A DNA stretch of 64,000 nt from Bacillota bacterium (GTDB lineage: Bacteria > Bacillota > Desulfotomaculia > Desulfotomaculales > Desulfohalotomaculaceae), in assembly GCA_009711615.1 (NCBI GenBank), contig VENI01000005.1, positions 372,001-436,000 on the forward strand, read 5' to 3'. The notes under the pieces were generated by a model that saw only the letters and a program-made list of their open reading frames with translations, had not been told where the DNA came from and searched no databases. Shown in pieces: positions 8,721-17,427 of the stretch. Position 1 is the stretch's first letter; every line of letters begins with the position of its first letter. Both the position numbers and the translations under genes were made by a program.

Positions 8721-10001
8721 TTAACTAAGAGGTTCACGGCTACGATCACGTATAGTGAACAACGCACCTAAACTAATTAATGACCAAATAACCACATAAG
8801 CTGCTGGAACTATATCATAACCTGTCTTAGATATCAGCCAAGTCACTACCATTGGGGTTGAGCCCCCAATTACCCCCATTCCTATGTTAAATGCTACTGA
8901 GTAACCAGAAAGACGGTCTCTAGTTGGGAACAGTTCAACAAACATTGCCGGCGCTACACCGCAGGGAATTGCTATAAGCATTGCCAGAGATATCTGTGAA
9001 ATAGTTCCGGCCACTTTACCTGCACTATCAATCCACATAAATGCTGGAAAGGCAAGAAGTGTCATCACTACAACACTTAATGATATCAAGTGTGTACGCC
9101 TAATATACCGATCTGAAATCCAGCCGGCCAATGGAATAACCGGTACCAACATAACCATTGCCACTGTATTCATCTGCATAGCATGCTCAAGACTGACACC
9201 TGCATGTTCACTCATCCATGTAGGTAGGTAAACCAACGCTATGTAAAACAATACCCCGTAACCTGAAGCAAAGAGCATTGCCTGCATAGTTTCCTTAAAA
9301 TTTAATGTAAATGCTTCCTTAAGTGGTGAAGACTTTTCTCTTTTTTCATCATGCTGAACAAATTGATCCGATTTTGGAAGATGCCGCCGTAATAGAATGG
9401 CAAAACTACCTAAAACACCGCCAAACAAGAATGGTAACCGCCATCCCCAATCCTTAATCATTGGTTCTGCCATTAAACTTGTTACAGCAGTTGCCACAGC
9501 AGACCCCAAAAGCATACCAGAAATGCTGCCAAAATTTGCCCAACTACCGGATAGCCCCCTCTGTGATGCTGGGGAAGTTTCCACAAGATATGTTACCGAG
9601 CTGGAGAATTCACCACCAACAGAAAGGCCTTGGATTAAACGAATTATAACAAGAAGTATAGGTGCAAAAACACCAACGGTTTCATAGGTTGGTAGCAAAC
9701 CTAAACAAAATGTAGGTATTACCATTAAAGCTACTGAAATTAACATTGTGCGGCTTCGTCCAATGGTATCACCTAGCCATCCGAACACCCCAGATCCAAG
9801 GGGACGCATGATAAAGCCTGCTGCAAAGATACCGTATGTAGCAAGAAGTGATGCAACTTTGTCGTCACTTGGGAAAAAGAGTTGGGAAATAATTGAAGCC
9901 ATATAGCCATATAGGGCAAAGTCGTACCATTCCATCACATTACCAATAATACCTGCCAGGATCGCTGTCTTTCGCTTATCCTTTGGTAAATGTAAAACCA
10001 T
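8721..10001 (-). CDS. MFS transporter, metabolite:H+ symporter (MHS) family
   Basis: The protein is about 426 residues with 12 predicted membrane spans. Near the N-terminus it has GNVMEWYDFALYGY, typical of MHS-family symporters (ProP, KgtP, ShiA relatives), then MRPLGSGVFGWLGDTIGR and LIQGLSVGGEFSSS. It presumably imports a carboxylate or betaine-like compound with protons; the substrate is not readable. GGAGG precedes the ATG at 10001 with 5 bases between, so this start is preferred over the ATG at 10013, which overlaps the ribosome site. It is monocistronic by position. Confidence 0.87.
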   Translation of the reverse strand: MVLHLPKDKRKTAILAGIIGNVMEWYDFALYGYMASIISQLFFPSDDKVASLLATYGIFAAGFIMRPLGSGVFGWLGDTIGRSRTMLISVALMVIPTFCLGLLPTYETVGVFAPILLVIIRLIQGLSVGGEFSSSVTYLVETSPASQRGLSGSWANFGSISGMLLGSAVATAVTSLMAEPMIKDWGWRLPFLFGGVLGSFAILLRRHLPKSDQFVQHDEKREKSSPLKEAFTLNFKETMQAMLFASGYGVLFYIALVYLPTWMSEHAGVSLEHAMQMNTVAMVMLVPVIPLAGWISDRYIRRTHLISLSVVVMTLLAFPAFMWIDSAGKVAGTISQISLAMLIAIPCGVAPAMFVELFPTRDRLSGYSVAFNIGMGVIGGSTPMVVTWLISKTGYDIVPAAYVVIWSLISLGALFTIRDRSREPLS

Positions 10002-10235
10002 AAATACCTCCATATCTAAATTATATAGAAACTAATTAGTTATTATTAATCTCAATATAATTTATTATAAACACTTAGAAGGATATTTTGGCAAAGACGC
10101 TCTACTGAGAAATTAATTGATTACGTAAAATATGTATCTTAACAAATTTAATCTGGCCATTATTCTCCTTTGTACATCTTAATGCTCTATTATTCTGTGG
10201 TTAATTTCCTTGCATAAAAGCCTTAATTTAATAAA

Positions 10236-10256
10236 GGAGACGATTAAATCGTCCCC
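10236..10256. repeat. GGGGACGATT-type hairpin element, probable terminator of tagA-like gene
   Basis: The sequence GGAGACGATTAAATCGTCCCC forms a nearly perfect stem (GACGAT / ATCGTC). It resembles the GGGGACGGTT elements elsewhere in the window. Read on the minus strand it lies 19 bases after the glycosyltransferase stop and is followed by TTTATTAAATT, so it may act as a terminator. Confidence 0.5.
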
Positions 10257-10274
10257 ATAGGTTCAAAGCATTTA

Positions 10275-11006
10275 TTATATTTTTAAAAGATAACGCCTTA
10301 TTACCAGTGTAGCAAACTTTGGCAACACCAATTGCCTTTTTAAACGGGATGGTTCTTTAGCCAACCGATACAGCCACTCTACCTTCATCTTTTGAGTCCA
10401 TTCCGGTGCCCGCTGTTTACGTCCGGAAATCACATCAAAGCTACCACCTACACCGATGGCACAGGGCACACCCATTTTAGGTTGATATTTGGCAATCCAT
10501 TGTTCCTGCCTGGGCATACCTAACGCAACAAATAGCAGATGTGGTTTGCTTTCATTAATCATTCCTGCAATTTGTTCACTTTCAGCATCCTTAAAGTAAC
10601 CGTCATGGGTACCGGCAATTTCCAACCCGGGGTACTGCTGTTTTAACTTCTCCGCAGCCTCTTCAGCGACACCCGGTGCTGCCCCCAGCAAGAAAACCCG
10701 CCACCCTTCATGACTTCCCTGTTCACACAAGTGCAGCATCAGATCAATACCGGTAACCCGTTCCGGCACCGGGAAACCAGCGGTTTTACAGGCCCATACT
10801 ATACCGGTTCCATCGGGAGTAACTAAATCAGCACTGTTAGCCAAATCCAGTAAGTCCCGGCGGGTCTGAGCCTGGTATAAATACTCTGGATTTAAGGTTA
10901 TCACCCGATGTGGACGATCGGAATGTACAAACTCGACCACCCGTTTAACAGTTTCTTGCATATTCAAAGCATCAATGTATGCACCTAATAATTCTACCCG
11001 CAAGTA
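10275..11006 (-). CDS. tagA: WecG/TagA/CpsF-family glycosyltransferase
   Basis: This protein of about 243 residues belongs to GT26, which transfers N-acetylmannosamine-type sugars onto undecaprenyl-linked GlcNAc in teichoic acid or exopolysaccharide synthesis. Typical blocks are seen: TLNPEYLYQAQ, ADLVTPDGTGIVWA, RVTGIDLM, FLLGAAPGVAEEAA, and VALGMPRQEQWI with GVGGSFDVISG. The TTG at 11006 is chosen because it yields the family-typical start MRVELLGAYIDALNMQE with GAGGT at proper distance; the TTG at 11012 is too close to that site. It follows the 216-residue gene by a few bases and is in the same operon. Confidence 0.85.
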   Translation of the reverse strand, partial: YLRVELLGAYIDALNMQETVKRVVEFVHSDRPHRVITLNPEYLYQAQTRRDLLDLANSADLVTPDGTGIVWACKTAGFPVPERVTGIDLMLHLCEQGSHEGWRVFLLGAAPGVAEEAAEKLKQQYPGLEIAGTHDGYFKDAESEQIAGMINESKPHLLFVALGMPRQEQWIAKYQPKMGVPCAIGVGGSFDVISGRKQRAPEWTQKMKVEWLYRLAKEPSRLKRQLVLPKFATLVIRRYLLKI

Positions 11007-11017
11007 CAACAACCTCT

Positions 11018-11668
11018 TTATACTTTTTTATTTATCTTGTCCAACATTTCTGCAGCAAATTGTTCTTTAAAATAATCTGCATACATTTTGTTAAACTGAT
11101 TATACAAATCAGATTGAAACTCTCGGTATGCCTTACCACCGTCATAGGCTACTCCATCAAGAACGGGGTTTTGGTCGTCTGCACTTTCACCCCGCTTAAA
11201 TATAGTTTTAGCGGCATACCTGGAAATATTGCGGCTGTAGGCATCCCCAACTTCTGCATCCTGCTGCATGGTATTGGTTTTGTGCCAGTTCAGGTTGGGT
11301 ACAAATACCTGCCAAACAGTATCACCGTCTTCATCTAAAAATTTAAGCATATTATCATCAATTTTGCGGCTATATACATCAGTTGAGCGACTAACCCCTT
11401 CGGTTGGTCTGGTTAGTTTATATCCCTCCACGCCGGTATCCGGCAGGGCATTGGGGTTTTCTAACAGCTTTTTTACATACTTGTTATCCGCCTCGTAAAA
11501 CTCTTCCGCACTGTTAAATTCAGATCGTTCAGGTTCATCAAGATATTTTGCTTTGTCCAGAATAGAAGCAAATGAGCCATCGGTATTCTTTTTAGCCTTA
11601 CTGGTATCATTACTGTTGTTATGCGCAATTTTATTACTGCTGGTACCAAATGTATTATTAATGCTCAT
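11018..11668 (-). CDS. Hypothetical protein upstream of the TagA-type gene
   Basis: This 216-residue soluble protein has no signal peptide or membrane span. It begins with a low-complexity stretch rich in Ser, Asn and Lys, continues with charged helical sequence, and ends with an aromatic region (YREFQSDLYNQFNKMYADYFKEQF). I do not recognise a family. It ends 11 bases before the glycosyltransferase TTG start, so the two are very likely co-transcribed, perhaps both serving cell-surface polymer synthesis. Confidence 0.6.
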   Translation of the reverse strand: MSINNTFGTSSNKIAHNNSNDTSKAKKNTDGSFASILDKAKYLDEPERSEFNSAEEFYEADNKYVKKLLENPNALPDTGVEGYKLTRPTEGVSRSTDVYSRKIDDNMLKFLDEDGDTVWQVFVPNLNWHKTNTMQQDAEVGDAYSRNISRYAAKTIFKRGESADDQNPVLDGVAYDGGKAYREFQSDLYNQFNKMYADYFKEQFAAEMLDKINKKV

Positions 11669-11841
11669 AATATCTCATTACTCCTTATGCTTTACTATAG
11701 AACCTTGATAAACCAATTTTACCATAAACTTATTTAATTCTCTACATCTGAAAATATCCACCTTTTCTCCGGTTTACTTATGGAAATATATGTATATAAT
11801 ATACCTAAGATTTAGATTTACTTTTATAGAGGTAATAAGCG

Positions 11842-11979
11842 ATGATTAAAATAATCTTTTCCAAGGAAACTAAAAAGAAACTAAATAAAATCAATTGGTT
11901 AGAAATAATCATTTTCACCGGTGGGGTATTATTTGCTGTCTTATCAACATATTATTTCTGCCTGTATGCTTATAAATAG
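11842..11979 (+). CDS. Small single-span membrane protein (45 residues)
   Basis: A 45-residue reading frame starts at the ATG at 11842 with GAGGT about 8 bases upstream. It has a Lys-rich N-terminus (KETKKKLNKINW) and one hydrophobic segment (LEIIIFTGGVLFAVLSTYYF). Its stop TAG overlaps the ribosome site (TAGGAG) of the next gene, which argues for translational coupling. No family is recognised. Confidence 0.6.
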   Translation: MIKIIFSKETKKKLNKINWLEIIIFTGGVLFAVLSTYYFCLYAYK

Positions 11980-11988
11980 GAGCATTAA

Positions 11989-12525
11989 ATGTCTCGTCAA
12001 AAAATCCTCTTCTTATTTATACTAATCCATATTCCCCTGGCTGCCGGTATCTATGCAGGTACTTTTCTGCTGCCTGATTATATGGAAGCCAGGCAAGAAC
12101 ATCTAAAACAAACCAACTATTTTCTAACTGATAACAATAATTTAATAAAGAACAACAGAGAATTAATAATTGCTCAAAAATGTAATGCCTTCCTAGAAGA
12201 CCTGCAAAACGAATATAAAAGTAAGCTTGAAGCTCTGGGGAAAGATGCTTATTTGGAATACAAAGAACAGAAAGTAGCAGACCCTAACTTTTCAGTATAT
12301 AATCTAGCCGGAAAATATTTAAATAAACTAAGCAGGCTTGATAACCACTGCCGAACCAAACTAAATAATTACCTTAATACCATGGATCGAGAGCTAAAAG
12401 CTAATAATTTATCCACCAAACTTATTGAACAAGCAAAATTCGCCTATCGCATAAAAAAAGGCCAAATAAAAAATAACTTTTATAATAAAGCCAAAGAAAT
12501 GGCCGCTAACAAGGGTATTAAGTAA
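11989..12525 (+). CDS. Membrane-anchored helical protein, paralogue of the protein at 47.3-48.0 kb
   Basis: This 178-residue protein has an N-terminal hydrophobic anchor (residues 5-27, FLFILIHIPLAAGIYAG) and an extracytoplasmic helical region. The C-terminal part (LQNEYKSKLEAL ... LAGKYLNKLSRLDNHCRTKLNNYL) aligns with the other protein's LKSEYNAKLNQL ... LAKNYLNLGNAMEAECDARVY, including one conserved Cys. The two therefore form a family within this window. Its function is unknown. GGAG precedes the ATG, and it is coupled to the 45-residue gene. Confidence 0.65.
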   Translation: MSRQKILFLFILIHIPLAAGIYAGTFLLPDYMEARQEHLKQTNYFLTDNNNLIKNNRELIIAQKCNAFLEDLQNEYKSKLEALGKDAYLEYKEQKVADPNFSVYNLAGKYLNKLSRLDNHCRTKLNNYLNTMDRELKANNLSTKLIEQAKFAYRIKKGQIKNNFYNKAKEMAANKGIK

Positions 12526-12573
12526 TATTAACCAATATAAAAGTATCCCCCATGTTTTATTTATCTTAAAAAC

Positions 12574-12612
12574 AAATAGAACCGAGAAGTATTTAACTTC
12601 CCGGTTCTATTT
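12574..12612. terminator. Bidirectional hairpin between convergent units
   Basis: AAATAGAACCG pairs with CGGTTCTATTT, and AGAAG/CTTC extends the stem. On the minus strand a TTTGTTTTTAAG tract follows. A related hairpin carrying AACCAGGAAGTTAA occurs at 23131-23154. It separates the plus-strand pair from the minus-strand surface locus. Confidence 0.6.
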
Positions 12613-12797
12613 ATAAAGATTAAGGCGGAGATCTAACTAGTTAACTAAACTAGTTGTGTATGGATGTATGGAGGTGAGCCAAATCTTTATTACGAATACC
12701 AACTTTTCTTAAATATATTATAGCATATTTAAATAATTAAACAAGTCTAAATATTTATTTTTTTGTAAAAATAAATCGAATTATGAAAATTAATGTC

Positions 12798-14606
12798 TTA
12801 CTTAACATTAACCAAAATCTCACATCTGTCTTCATGGGACCCTGATATGGAATCCTTAACCATGACGACTAGGGAATATTCCCCTGTGCTTTTAGGATAG
12901 AACGGAATATGATTGGAGAAAGTATAATCATTCAACGAAGATTTATACCCTTTATTTGCTCCATATACTTTATACATCAAGTGATTTTTCTCCATATTCC
13001 CTTTGGTTTCCGCCCCCACTTCAATAACATTTAGAGTGTGAGACGGGATGCTTCCATCCCCTGCAACAAGCGTTGCCTGGCCATTATCTATCCGCCACTC
13101 ATTGCCATTTATCCTCACCCGTTCCAGCGTCACATCTTGTGCTGGATGTGCAATACGAATGGGAATCGCCAACTCTTTTTCATAGGAATTGGGCAATGTA
13201 CCCATCCTCTGTTTCAAACGGGCACGGGCATAGATTGTATATTCACCAGGATCGGCAGGGCTCCAGCTAAAACCAGTACTCTGAGAATAAGCCTTCACTA
13301 ATCTTTTTCCTCTGGCATCATGTAAAAGGAATGCATATTCATAATTTTCCTGCGGTTCTTTAACCTGAAAATGAAATTGTAGTGGACTCTTCTGTTTTAA
13401 TGAATAACTTCCATCTTTACGAGGTTTTCCATTGATACACTCCCAGTCCACTTCAAAATAAACGTTATCAACTACACTTTGTCTATATGATTTTGCAATT
13501 CTGTCATCAGTCTCAATGGAATGGGGTGTCTTAATTGATGCACCTACGGAATAATTACCGGAACCAAATTTGAAGCCCTCATGTTCTTCATTGATCTCAT
13601 ATGTCCCACTTTCACTATTATAAGTTATAGTATCTCCATAGTCTTTGATAGTTTTAGACCACACGTGAGGTTCTGAAATAACAAACCGTAGGCTCTCGCC
13701 AATATTTTCATTAAATCCAGTTGGGCGAGTGTCTTCCACTTCTAACATAACACACACTATATTATTTTTATTGTTGATAGTGAGGTCTCCCAACTGCAGG
13801 TACTCATTATTTAGAGAATTTACATATACTTTTCTTTTCAGCACAACCTGGGATTGTGAATCATATACAATAATGTAAAAAGTACCACTTTCTTCGGGAA
13901 CCCATTCAAAAACCTCGTCTGTTTTTTTTGTTGCATGCTGGGTATAGTTATCTCCTTTTATTTTTACATCATAGCCATCCGGAACTCCGGCAGCACTCAG
14001 ATACAATTCAACCTTGTTGTTTTGCCTTGCCACTACCGGAAAGTCATAGCTTGCCAGGGCATATTCCTCCTTCTCACGATCAGTAATTAACTGAACATCT
14101 TGCTTGGGGCTTCCCAGGTAAAAGGTTTTATACAAATCTACTACACTTTTTTTGCCATGCTGGGAATAGTTCTTCTTATGCCTGACATAAATTTTAAACA
14201 TATCAGTATCTTCATTTGTAAACCGGTAACTGCTTTGACCCCAATAGCTTTCATTTTTAGTATCAAGTGATTTTAAATCCCATATAAATTGTTGGTTTCC
14301 ACTATTTTTCTTCCCTTTGTAATTCCCATAATCTTTAATTAAAAACCAACCTCTGCCATAGTTCCCCCATATTTGTGTCTTATTCATGGTATTGCCGTTA
14401 TTTCCATTGCGCACCTTATTTGCTTTAACCTCTGGTGTTACACTGACAACAATATTGTCATTTTGCAAAACCGCATCCATAGATACCCCACCTGCATTCG
14501 AGTTCGCTTCAGCAAACATACCCACAAAAGTACCGCATAAAATCATGCATAATATACCAATGATTATCACAAACATCGTTTTATGCAGGCAATTTTCCAA
14601 ATACCT
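12798..14606 (-). CDS. Exported protein with Y_Y_Y-like beta domains, unknown function
   Basis: The protein is about 602 residues. The ATG at 14606 is preferred: AAAGGAAAG precedes it, and an earlier start at 14684 would overlap the upstream gene. An N-terminal hydrophobic segment (TMFVIIIGILCMILCGTFVGMFAEA) is a signal peptide or anchor. The rest is beta-rich, with repeated motifs such as FEWVPEESGTFYIIVYDSQ, FSWSPADPGEYTIYARARL and IPFYPKSTGEYSLVVMVKD. These resemble the triple-tyrosine (Y_Y_Y) or Ig-like modules of clostridial exported proteins. It is last in a minus-strand operon with CpsD/CpsC-like genes, so a role at the cell surface is likely but unproven. Confidence 0.6.
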   Translation of the reverse strand, partial: RYLENCLHKTMFVIIIGILCMILCGTFVGMFAEANSNAGGVSMDAVLQNDNIVVSVTPEVKANKVRNGNNGNTMNKTQIWGNYGRGWFLIKDYGNYKGKKNSGNQQFIWDLKSLDTKNESYWGQSSYRFTNEDTDMFKIYVRHKKNYSQHGKKSVVDLYKTFYLGSPKQDVQLITDREKEEYALASYDFPVVARQNNKVELYLSAAGVPDGYDVKIKGDNYTQHATKKTDEVFEWVPEESGTFYIIVYDSQSQVVLKRKVYVNSLNNEYLQLGDLTINNKNNIVCVMLEVEDTRPTGFNENIGESLRFVISEPHVWSKTIKDYGDTITYNSESGTYEINEEHEGFKFGSGNYSVGASIKTPHSIETDDRIAKSYRQSVVDNVYFEVDWECINGKPRKDGSYSLKQKSPLQFHFQVKEPQENYEYAFLLHDARGKRLVKAYSQSTGFSWSPADPGEYTIYARARLKQRMGTLPNSYEKELAIPIRIAHPAQDVTLERVRINGNEWRIDNGQATLVAGDGSIPSHTLNVIEVGAETKGNMEKNHLMYKVYGANKGYKSSLNDYTFSNHIPFYPKSTGEYSLVVMVKDSISGSHEDRCEILVNVK

Positions 14607-14625
14607 CATAGGCACTTTCCTTTCA

Positions 14626-15285
14626 TCACTTTCTAATAATTTCAATGCGCCTCTCCAACTGTTGGTCTTCCATTCCAATTCCAAGACGTTCTGCCAACAA
14701 TGGACTCATCTTCAAACTTATCACCGTCCCCTCCGGAATTTTTTTTAAACCATAGATTACTTTTCGTCCCTGACTATTTTCCTCAATTCTTGTTGTATAA
14801 GGAATGTTGGTATACAAACTTAAATGCCCCTGCAGCGGATCGTTTCGGTCGGCACCGGTTACAGTCCCTTTTTCAAGAATCCCTTTGGGAAGAATACCTC
14901 TGTCTAGAACCATCTCTGCTAAAACTATACGAGCAGAATCTTCATTTATATAAATAGTATTTTGTTTAAGCTTATTTCCATTAAGTGTAAGAATATATTC
15001 CCAATGCTTCTGTGCTAGAAAAACCAGTTCCCGCTCGCTCATAAGCTTTTGTAGTTGCTGTGCATAATACTTAATGGATTTGGTTTTAATTTCTTCTTCC
15101 CTAAGATTCATTGACTTCTTAAGTTTGACGTCTTTTTCTTCTATTTCATTCAAATATTCATTAGATACGTTAATCTGATTATAGAGAATTCCTGCAAATA
15201 TGGCGTTGGAAAACAATAATGCTATAATAATTGCCGTTGGGATATTGCAAAAAACATGCTTCAAATCTGACTTTCTACACAGCAT
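14626..15285 (-). CDS. Membrane-anchored protein with SAF-like C-terminal region
   Basis: This 219-residue protein has one N-terminal membrane span (about residues 16-36), then a coiled-coil-like segment (NEIEEKDVKLKKSMNLREEEIK). The C-terminal part (MVLDRGILPKGILEKGTVTGADR ... IPEGTVISLKMSPLLAERLGIG) resembles SAF domains of CpaB/RcpC or FlgA-type proteins; this is tentative. Its start overlaps the CpsC-like gene by 25 bases, so they share an operon. Confidence 0.5.
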   Translation of the reverse strand: MLCRKSDLKHVFCNIPTAIIIALLFSNAIFAGILYNQINVSNEYLNEIEEKDVKLKKSMNLREEEIKTKSIKYYAQQLQKLMSERELVFLAQKHWEYILTLNGNKLKQNTIYINEDSARIVLAEMVLDRGILPKGILEKGTVTGADRNDPLQGHLSLYTNIPYTTRIEENSQGRKVIYGLKKIPEGTVISLKMSPLLAERLGIGMEDQQLERRIEIIRK

Positions 15286-15989
15286 AACTTTTCTCCAATA
15301 TTAAATTCATTGGTAGAAGAACGTGACACAACACATAGAACAGGGAGGTTTAGGCAATCCTCTACATCTTGTTCGGTTTCTATAAATTGATTAAAACATT
15401 CCAATAAAAATATAGTGCCTACTGAAATCATCACACCCAATACAAATGAAATCGCAATATTTAGCATATAATTAGGTGAGGCAGGTGCCCTTGGCCGTTC
15501 TGCCTTATCCAATATTCTTAATTCACCTGCCGGCAGTACTTCACCGGATACAGTAATAAACTCTTGTGCTAAAACATTAGCGTATACTGCCACATCCTCA
15601 GCAGAGGGGTGCGAGACTGTAATAGTTAGAACCTGTGTATCAGGCTTGGATTCCACCTTTATGTTCTTAATCTCATTAAAGCCACCCCCCACTTTCTCTT
15701 GCACCCTATGCCTGACCGTTCTGGACTTTGCAATTTCCTCATATGTTTTTGCCACATTCATATATAAATTCACATCACTATTTGTATACCTATCTTCTAA
15801 AAAGTACATTGCCTTATCTTTAACAATGATGACCTTCGCATTGGCCTCGTAACTGGGCTGTAGTATAAAGAAACTGACGACCCCGGCAGTAATCAAGCAT
15901 GCCATTGTTATATACACAATAATCCATTTTCTCTTCCATAGTATATAGAGCAATTGACGCAAATCTATTTCTTGCATTTCATTATCCAT
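15261..15989 (-). CDS. CpsC/Wzz-type chain-length determinant (capsular polysaccharide co-polymerase)
   Basis: This protein of about 242 residues has a cytoplasmic start containing EIDLRQLLYILWKRKW, a first membrane span, and an external domain (QPSYEANAKVIIV ... YMNVAKTYEEIAKSRTV). The Pro-rich segment RPRAPASPNYMLN precedes the second membrane span. This is the Wzz/YveK architecture that binds a cytoplasmic CpsD-type tyrosine kinase and sets polysaccharide length. The ATG at 15989 has a G-rich ribosome site (GGGGGGAGAG), while a longer start at 16067 does not. The partner CpsD-like gene lies upstream at 16.2-16.7 kb. Confidence 0.82.
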   Translation of the reverse strand: MDNEMQEIDLRQLLYILWKRKWIIVYITMACLITAGVVSFFILQPSYEANAKVIIVKDKAMYFLEDRYTNSDVNLYMNVAKTYEEIAKSRTVRHRVQEKVGGGFNEIKNIKVESKPDTQVLTITVSHPSAEDVAVYANVLAQEFITVSGEVLPAGELRILDKAERPRAPASPNYMLNIAISFVLGVMISVGTIFLLECFNQFIETEQDVEDCLNLPVLCVVSRSSTNEFNIGEKLCCVESQI

Positions 15990-16154
15990 ACATAACTCTC
16001 CCCCCCTTGTTTTTAATATAATCTCTAAAATAGCCAGGGCTTTGATTTTACTAGGTTTTATTCCCAAAAATTACAATATATTACAAATATAAATATTTTT
16101 AAAAGCCTAGCAGTTGTTTAAACCAACCTCTAGACTCCTTGAATATTAAATTAT

Positions 16155-16724
16155 TTACTTTTCCAATATAACACCTAATATTGTTATGTTTAGGGAATCC
16201 ACTACTTTCTTCATCTGTTTTGATAAGGCTTTAGGGGTTTTACCTGCTTGTACTACTAAAACAGTTCCATCTGCAATTACAGATAATTTAACGCCCTCAT
16301 TCACCATACCTGCCGGTGGCGAATCCATCAAAATGATATCATATTCATCTTTTACTTTTTCTATCAGTTCTTTTATTTTCCCGGTATTAAGAAGACCTGT
16401 GGAAGGCACAAAACTCAGTCTTGGCACCTTCGGTACTTCCATAATTATTTGACTGCTTTCATTATCTGCTATTTCAATACCAAAATAACGATGAACTTTA
16501 GGTTTATCTACATTACAGTCTATTACTAAAACCTTCTTATCTTCCAGCACCATTGATTTAGCAACATTGCAAACATGTGCTGACTTTTGTTCACAATCGA
16601 TAACACTAGTAAAAGCAATAACTTTCATATTTCCAGCATCCATCACAGATTCCATCTGAGTTTGCAGCATTCTATAAACTTCTTCCACAGAAGGTTTTAA
16701 ATTTTCAGATTTTTTACTTTTCAT
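16155..16724 (-). CDS. CpsD/MinD-like protein with degenerate P-loop
   Basis: This protein of about 189 residues has the fold pattern of BY-kinases: EVYRMLQTQM, Walker A' VLVIDCNVDKPKVHRYFG and Walker B IILMDSPP. The position where Walker A (normally GEGKS) should be reads TSVIDCEQKSAHVCNVA, so the glycines are gone and only the KS pair remains. The C-terminal tyrosine cluster is also absent. It may have lost kinase activity and act as a structural or regulatory partner of the neighbouring CpsC-like protein. The ATG at 16724 has AGAGG upstream. An intact CpsD is encoded at 48.4-49.1 kb. Confidence 0.72.
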   Translation of the reverse strand: MKSKKSENLKPSVEEVYRMLQTQMESVMDAGNMKVIAFTSVIDCEQKSAHVCNVAKSMVLEDKKVLVIDCNVDKPKVHRYFGIEIADNESSQIIMEVPKVPRLSFVPSTGLLNTGKIKELIEKVKDEYDIILMDSPPAGMVNEGVKLSVIADGTVLVVQAGKTPKALSKQMKKVVDSLNITILGVILEK

Positions 16725-16854
16725 TTCTAGCCCTCTTTTAGAATCATAAGCTTTCTTATTATATGATTCGTATTGCATTAATTTTTATATTAATATCCTT
16801 ATTATATCAAATATTACATTAAATGGTATATTAACATTTTGCTATTTTTTGTAG

Positions 16855-16905
16855 TTAATTGACAATGTCTCTTGCTTTAGGTGGGCAACCGGAAATATTC
16901 TCCCT
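16855..16905 (-). pseudogene. Vestigial C-terminal tail of a DUF362 gene
   Basis: On the minus strand this stretch reads RENISGCPPKARDIVN followed by a stop. That is nearly the same as the end of the DUF362 protein at 23.2 kb (KNIPGCPPKARDIVN). No upstream coding sequence survives. A GGGGACGGTT-type element starts a few bases beyond, which suggests a deletion or insertion event. Confidence 0.65.
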
Positions 16906-16918
16906 AAAAGACCCCGAG

Positions 16919-16934
16919 AACCGTCCCCACGGTT
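16919..16934. repeat. GGGGACGGTT-type palindromic element
   Basis: AACCGTCCCCACGGTT forms a 6-bp stem. It is one of five related elements in the window that share GGGACGGTTCT or GGGACGATTCT. Confidence 0.55.
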
Positions 16935-16994
16935 TCTACCTTGTTTTGTTTTCCTATATATGGTAATATCTTGATGTATGGGAGGTGTGATGAT

Positions 16995-17423
16995 ATTAAT
17001 AATTTAAATATAGATTTATTACAACAAAAGTCTACAGATATCATTTATGCTCGGAAACTACTTAATAAATACGCCAAAATACCAATAAGAGCTTTTTTGG
17101 CAGATGAAACAGTTATTTCAGCAGCCAACTACCAGCTTATTGTGGCCATTGAGGCAGCACAGAACATATGTAATCATTTGGCAGCCAGAGTAGCCAAAAA
17201 AGCCCCCACCAGCTACAGCGATTGCTATTTAATACTACGTGATGAAGGAATAATTTCGGATGAGCTTGGCAGTAGCCTAGCAAAAATGGCTAAATTCCGT
17301 AATCTACTAGTTCACAAATACGGCAACATTGACAATGCTATTGTTTATAATATAATCTCTTCTGGACAATTAGATTATTTTAACCTTTTCCTTGAAGCAG
17401 TAAAAAAATTAGTGGAGGAATAA
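16995..17423 (+). CDS. hepT: HepT-like HEPN ribonuclease toxin (DUF86)
   Basis: This is a protein of about 142 residues. The HEPN catalytic motif RNLLVHKY (RX4HXY) lies near the C-terminus, as in HepT toxins that cleave RNA. A perfect GGGAGGTG ribosome site at 16980-16987 lies downstream of the ATGs at 16941 and 16974, so those starts are unlikely. The first in-frame codon at correct spacing (7 bases) is ATT at 16995, giving the family-typical length. The MntA nucleotidyltransferase gene follows after 4 bases. In characterised type VII systems MntA adds AMP to HepT and inactivates it. Confidence 0.82.
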   Translation: MNNLNIDLLQQKSTDIIYARKLLNKYAKIPIRAFLADETVISAANYQLIVAIEAAQNICNHLAARVAKKAPTSYSDCYLILRDEGIISDELGSSLAKMAKFRNLLVHKYGNIDNAIVYNIISSGQLDYFNLFLEAVKKLVEE

Positions 17424-17427
17424 ACTA

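Noticed and set aside
9397..9687. Plus-strand frames inside the MFS gene
   Set aside because: They are antisense frames of a well-conserved transporter and lack ribosome sites.
10236..10256. Phage attachment site
   Set aside because: It is a short palindrome matching the GGGGACG elements, with no tRNA or flanking duplication.
12621..12720. Riboswitch in the stretch with CTAACTAGTTAACTAAACTAG
   Set aside because: The palindromic TTAACTAG pattern matches no riboswitch class I know, and the neighbouring gene ends point toward it, so no downstream gene would be controlled.
16941..16994. HepT starting at the ATG at 16941 or 16974
   Set aside because: The strong ribosome site lies downstream of both, and the extra residues do not fit the family.
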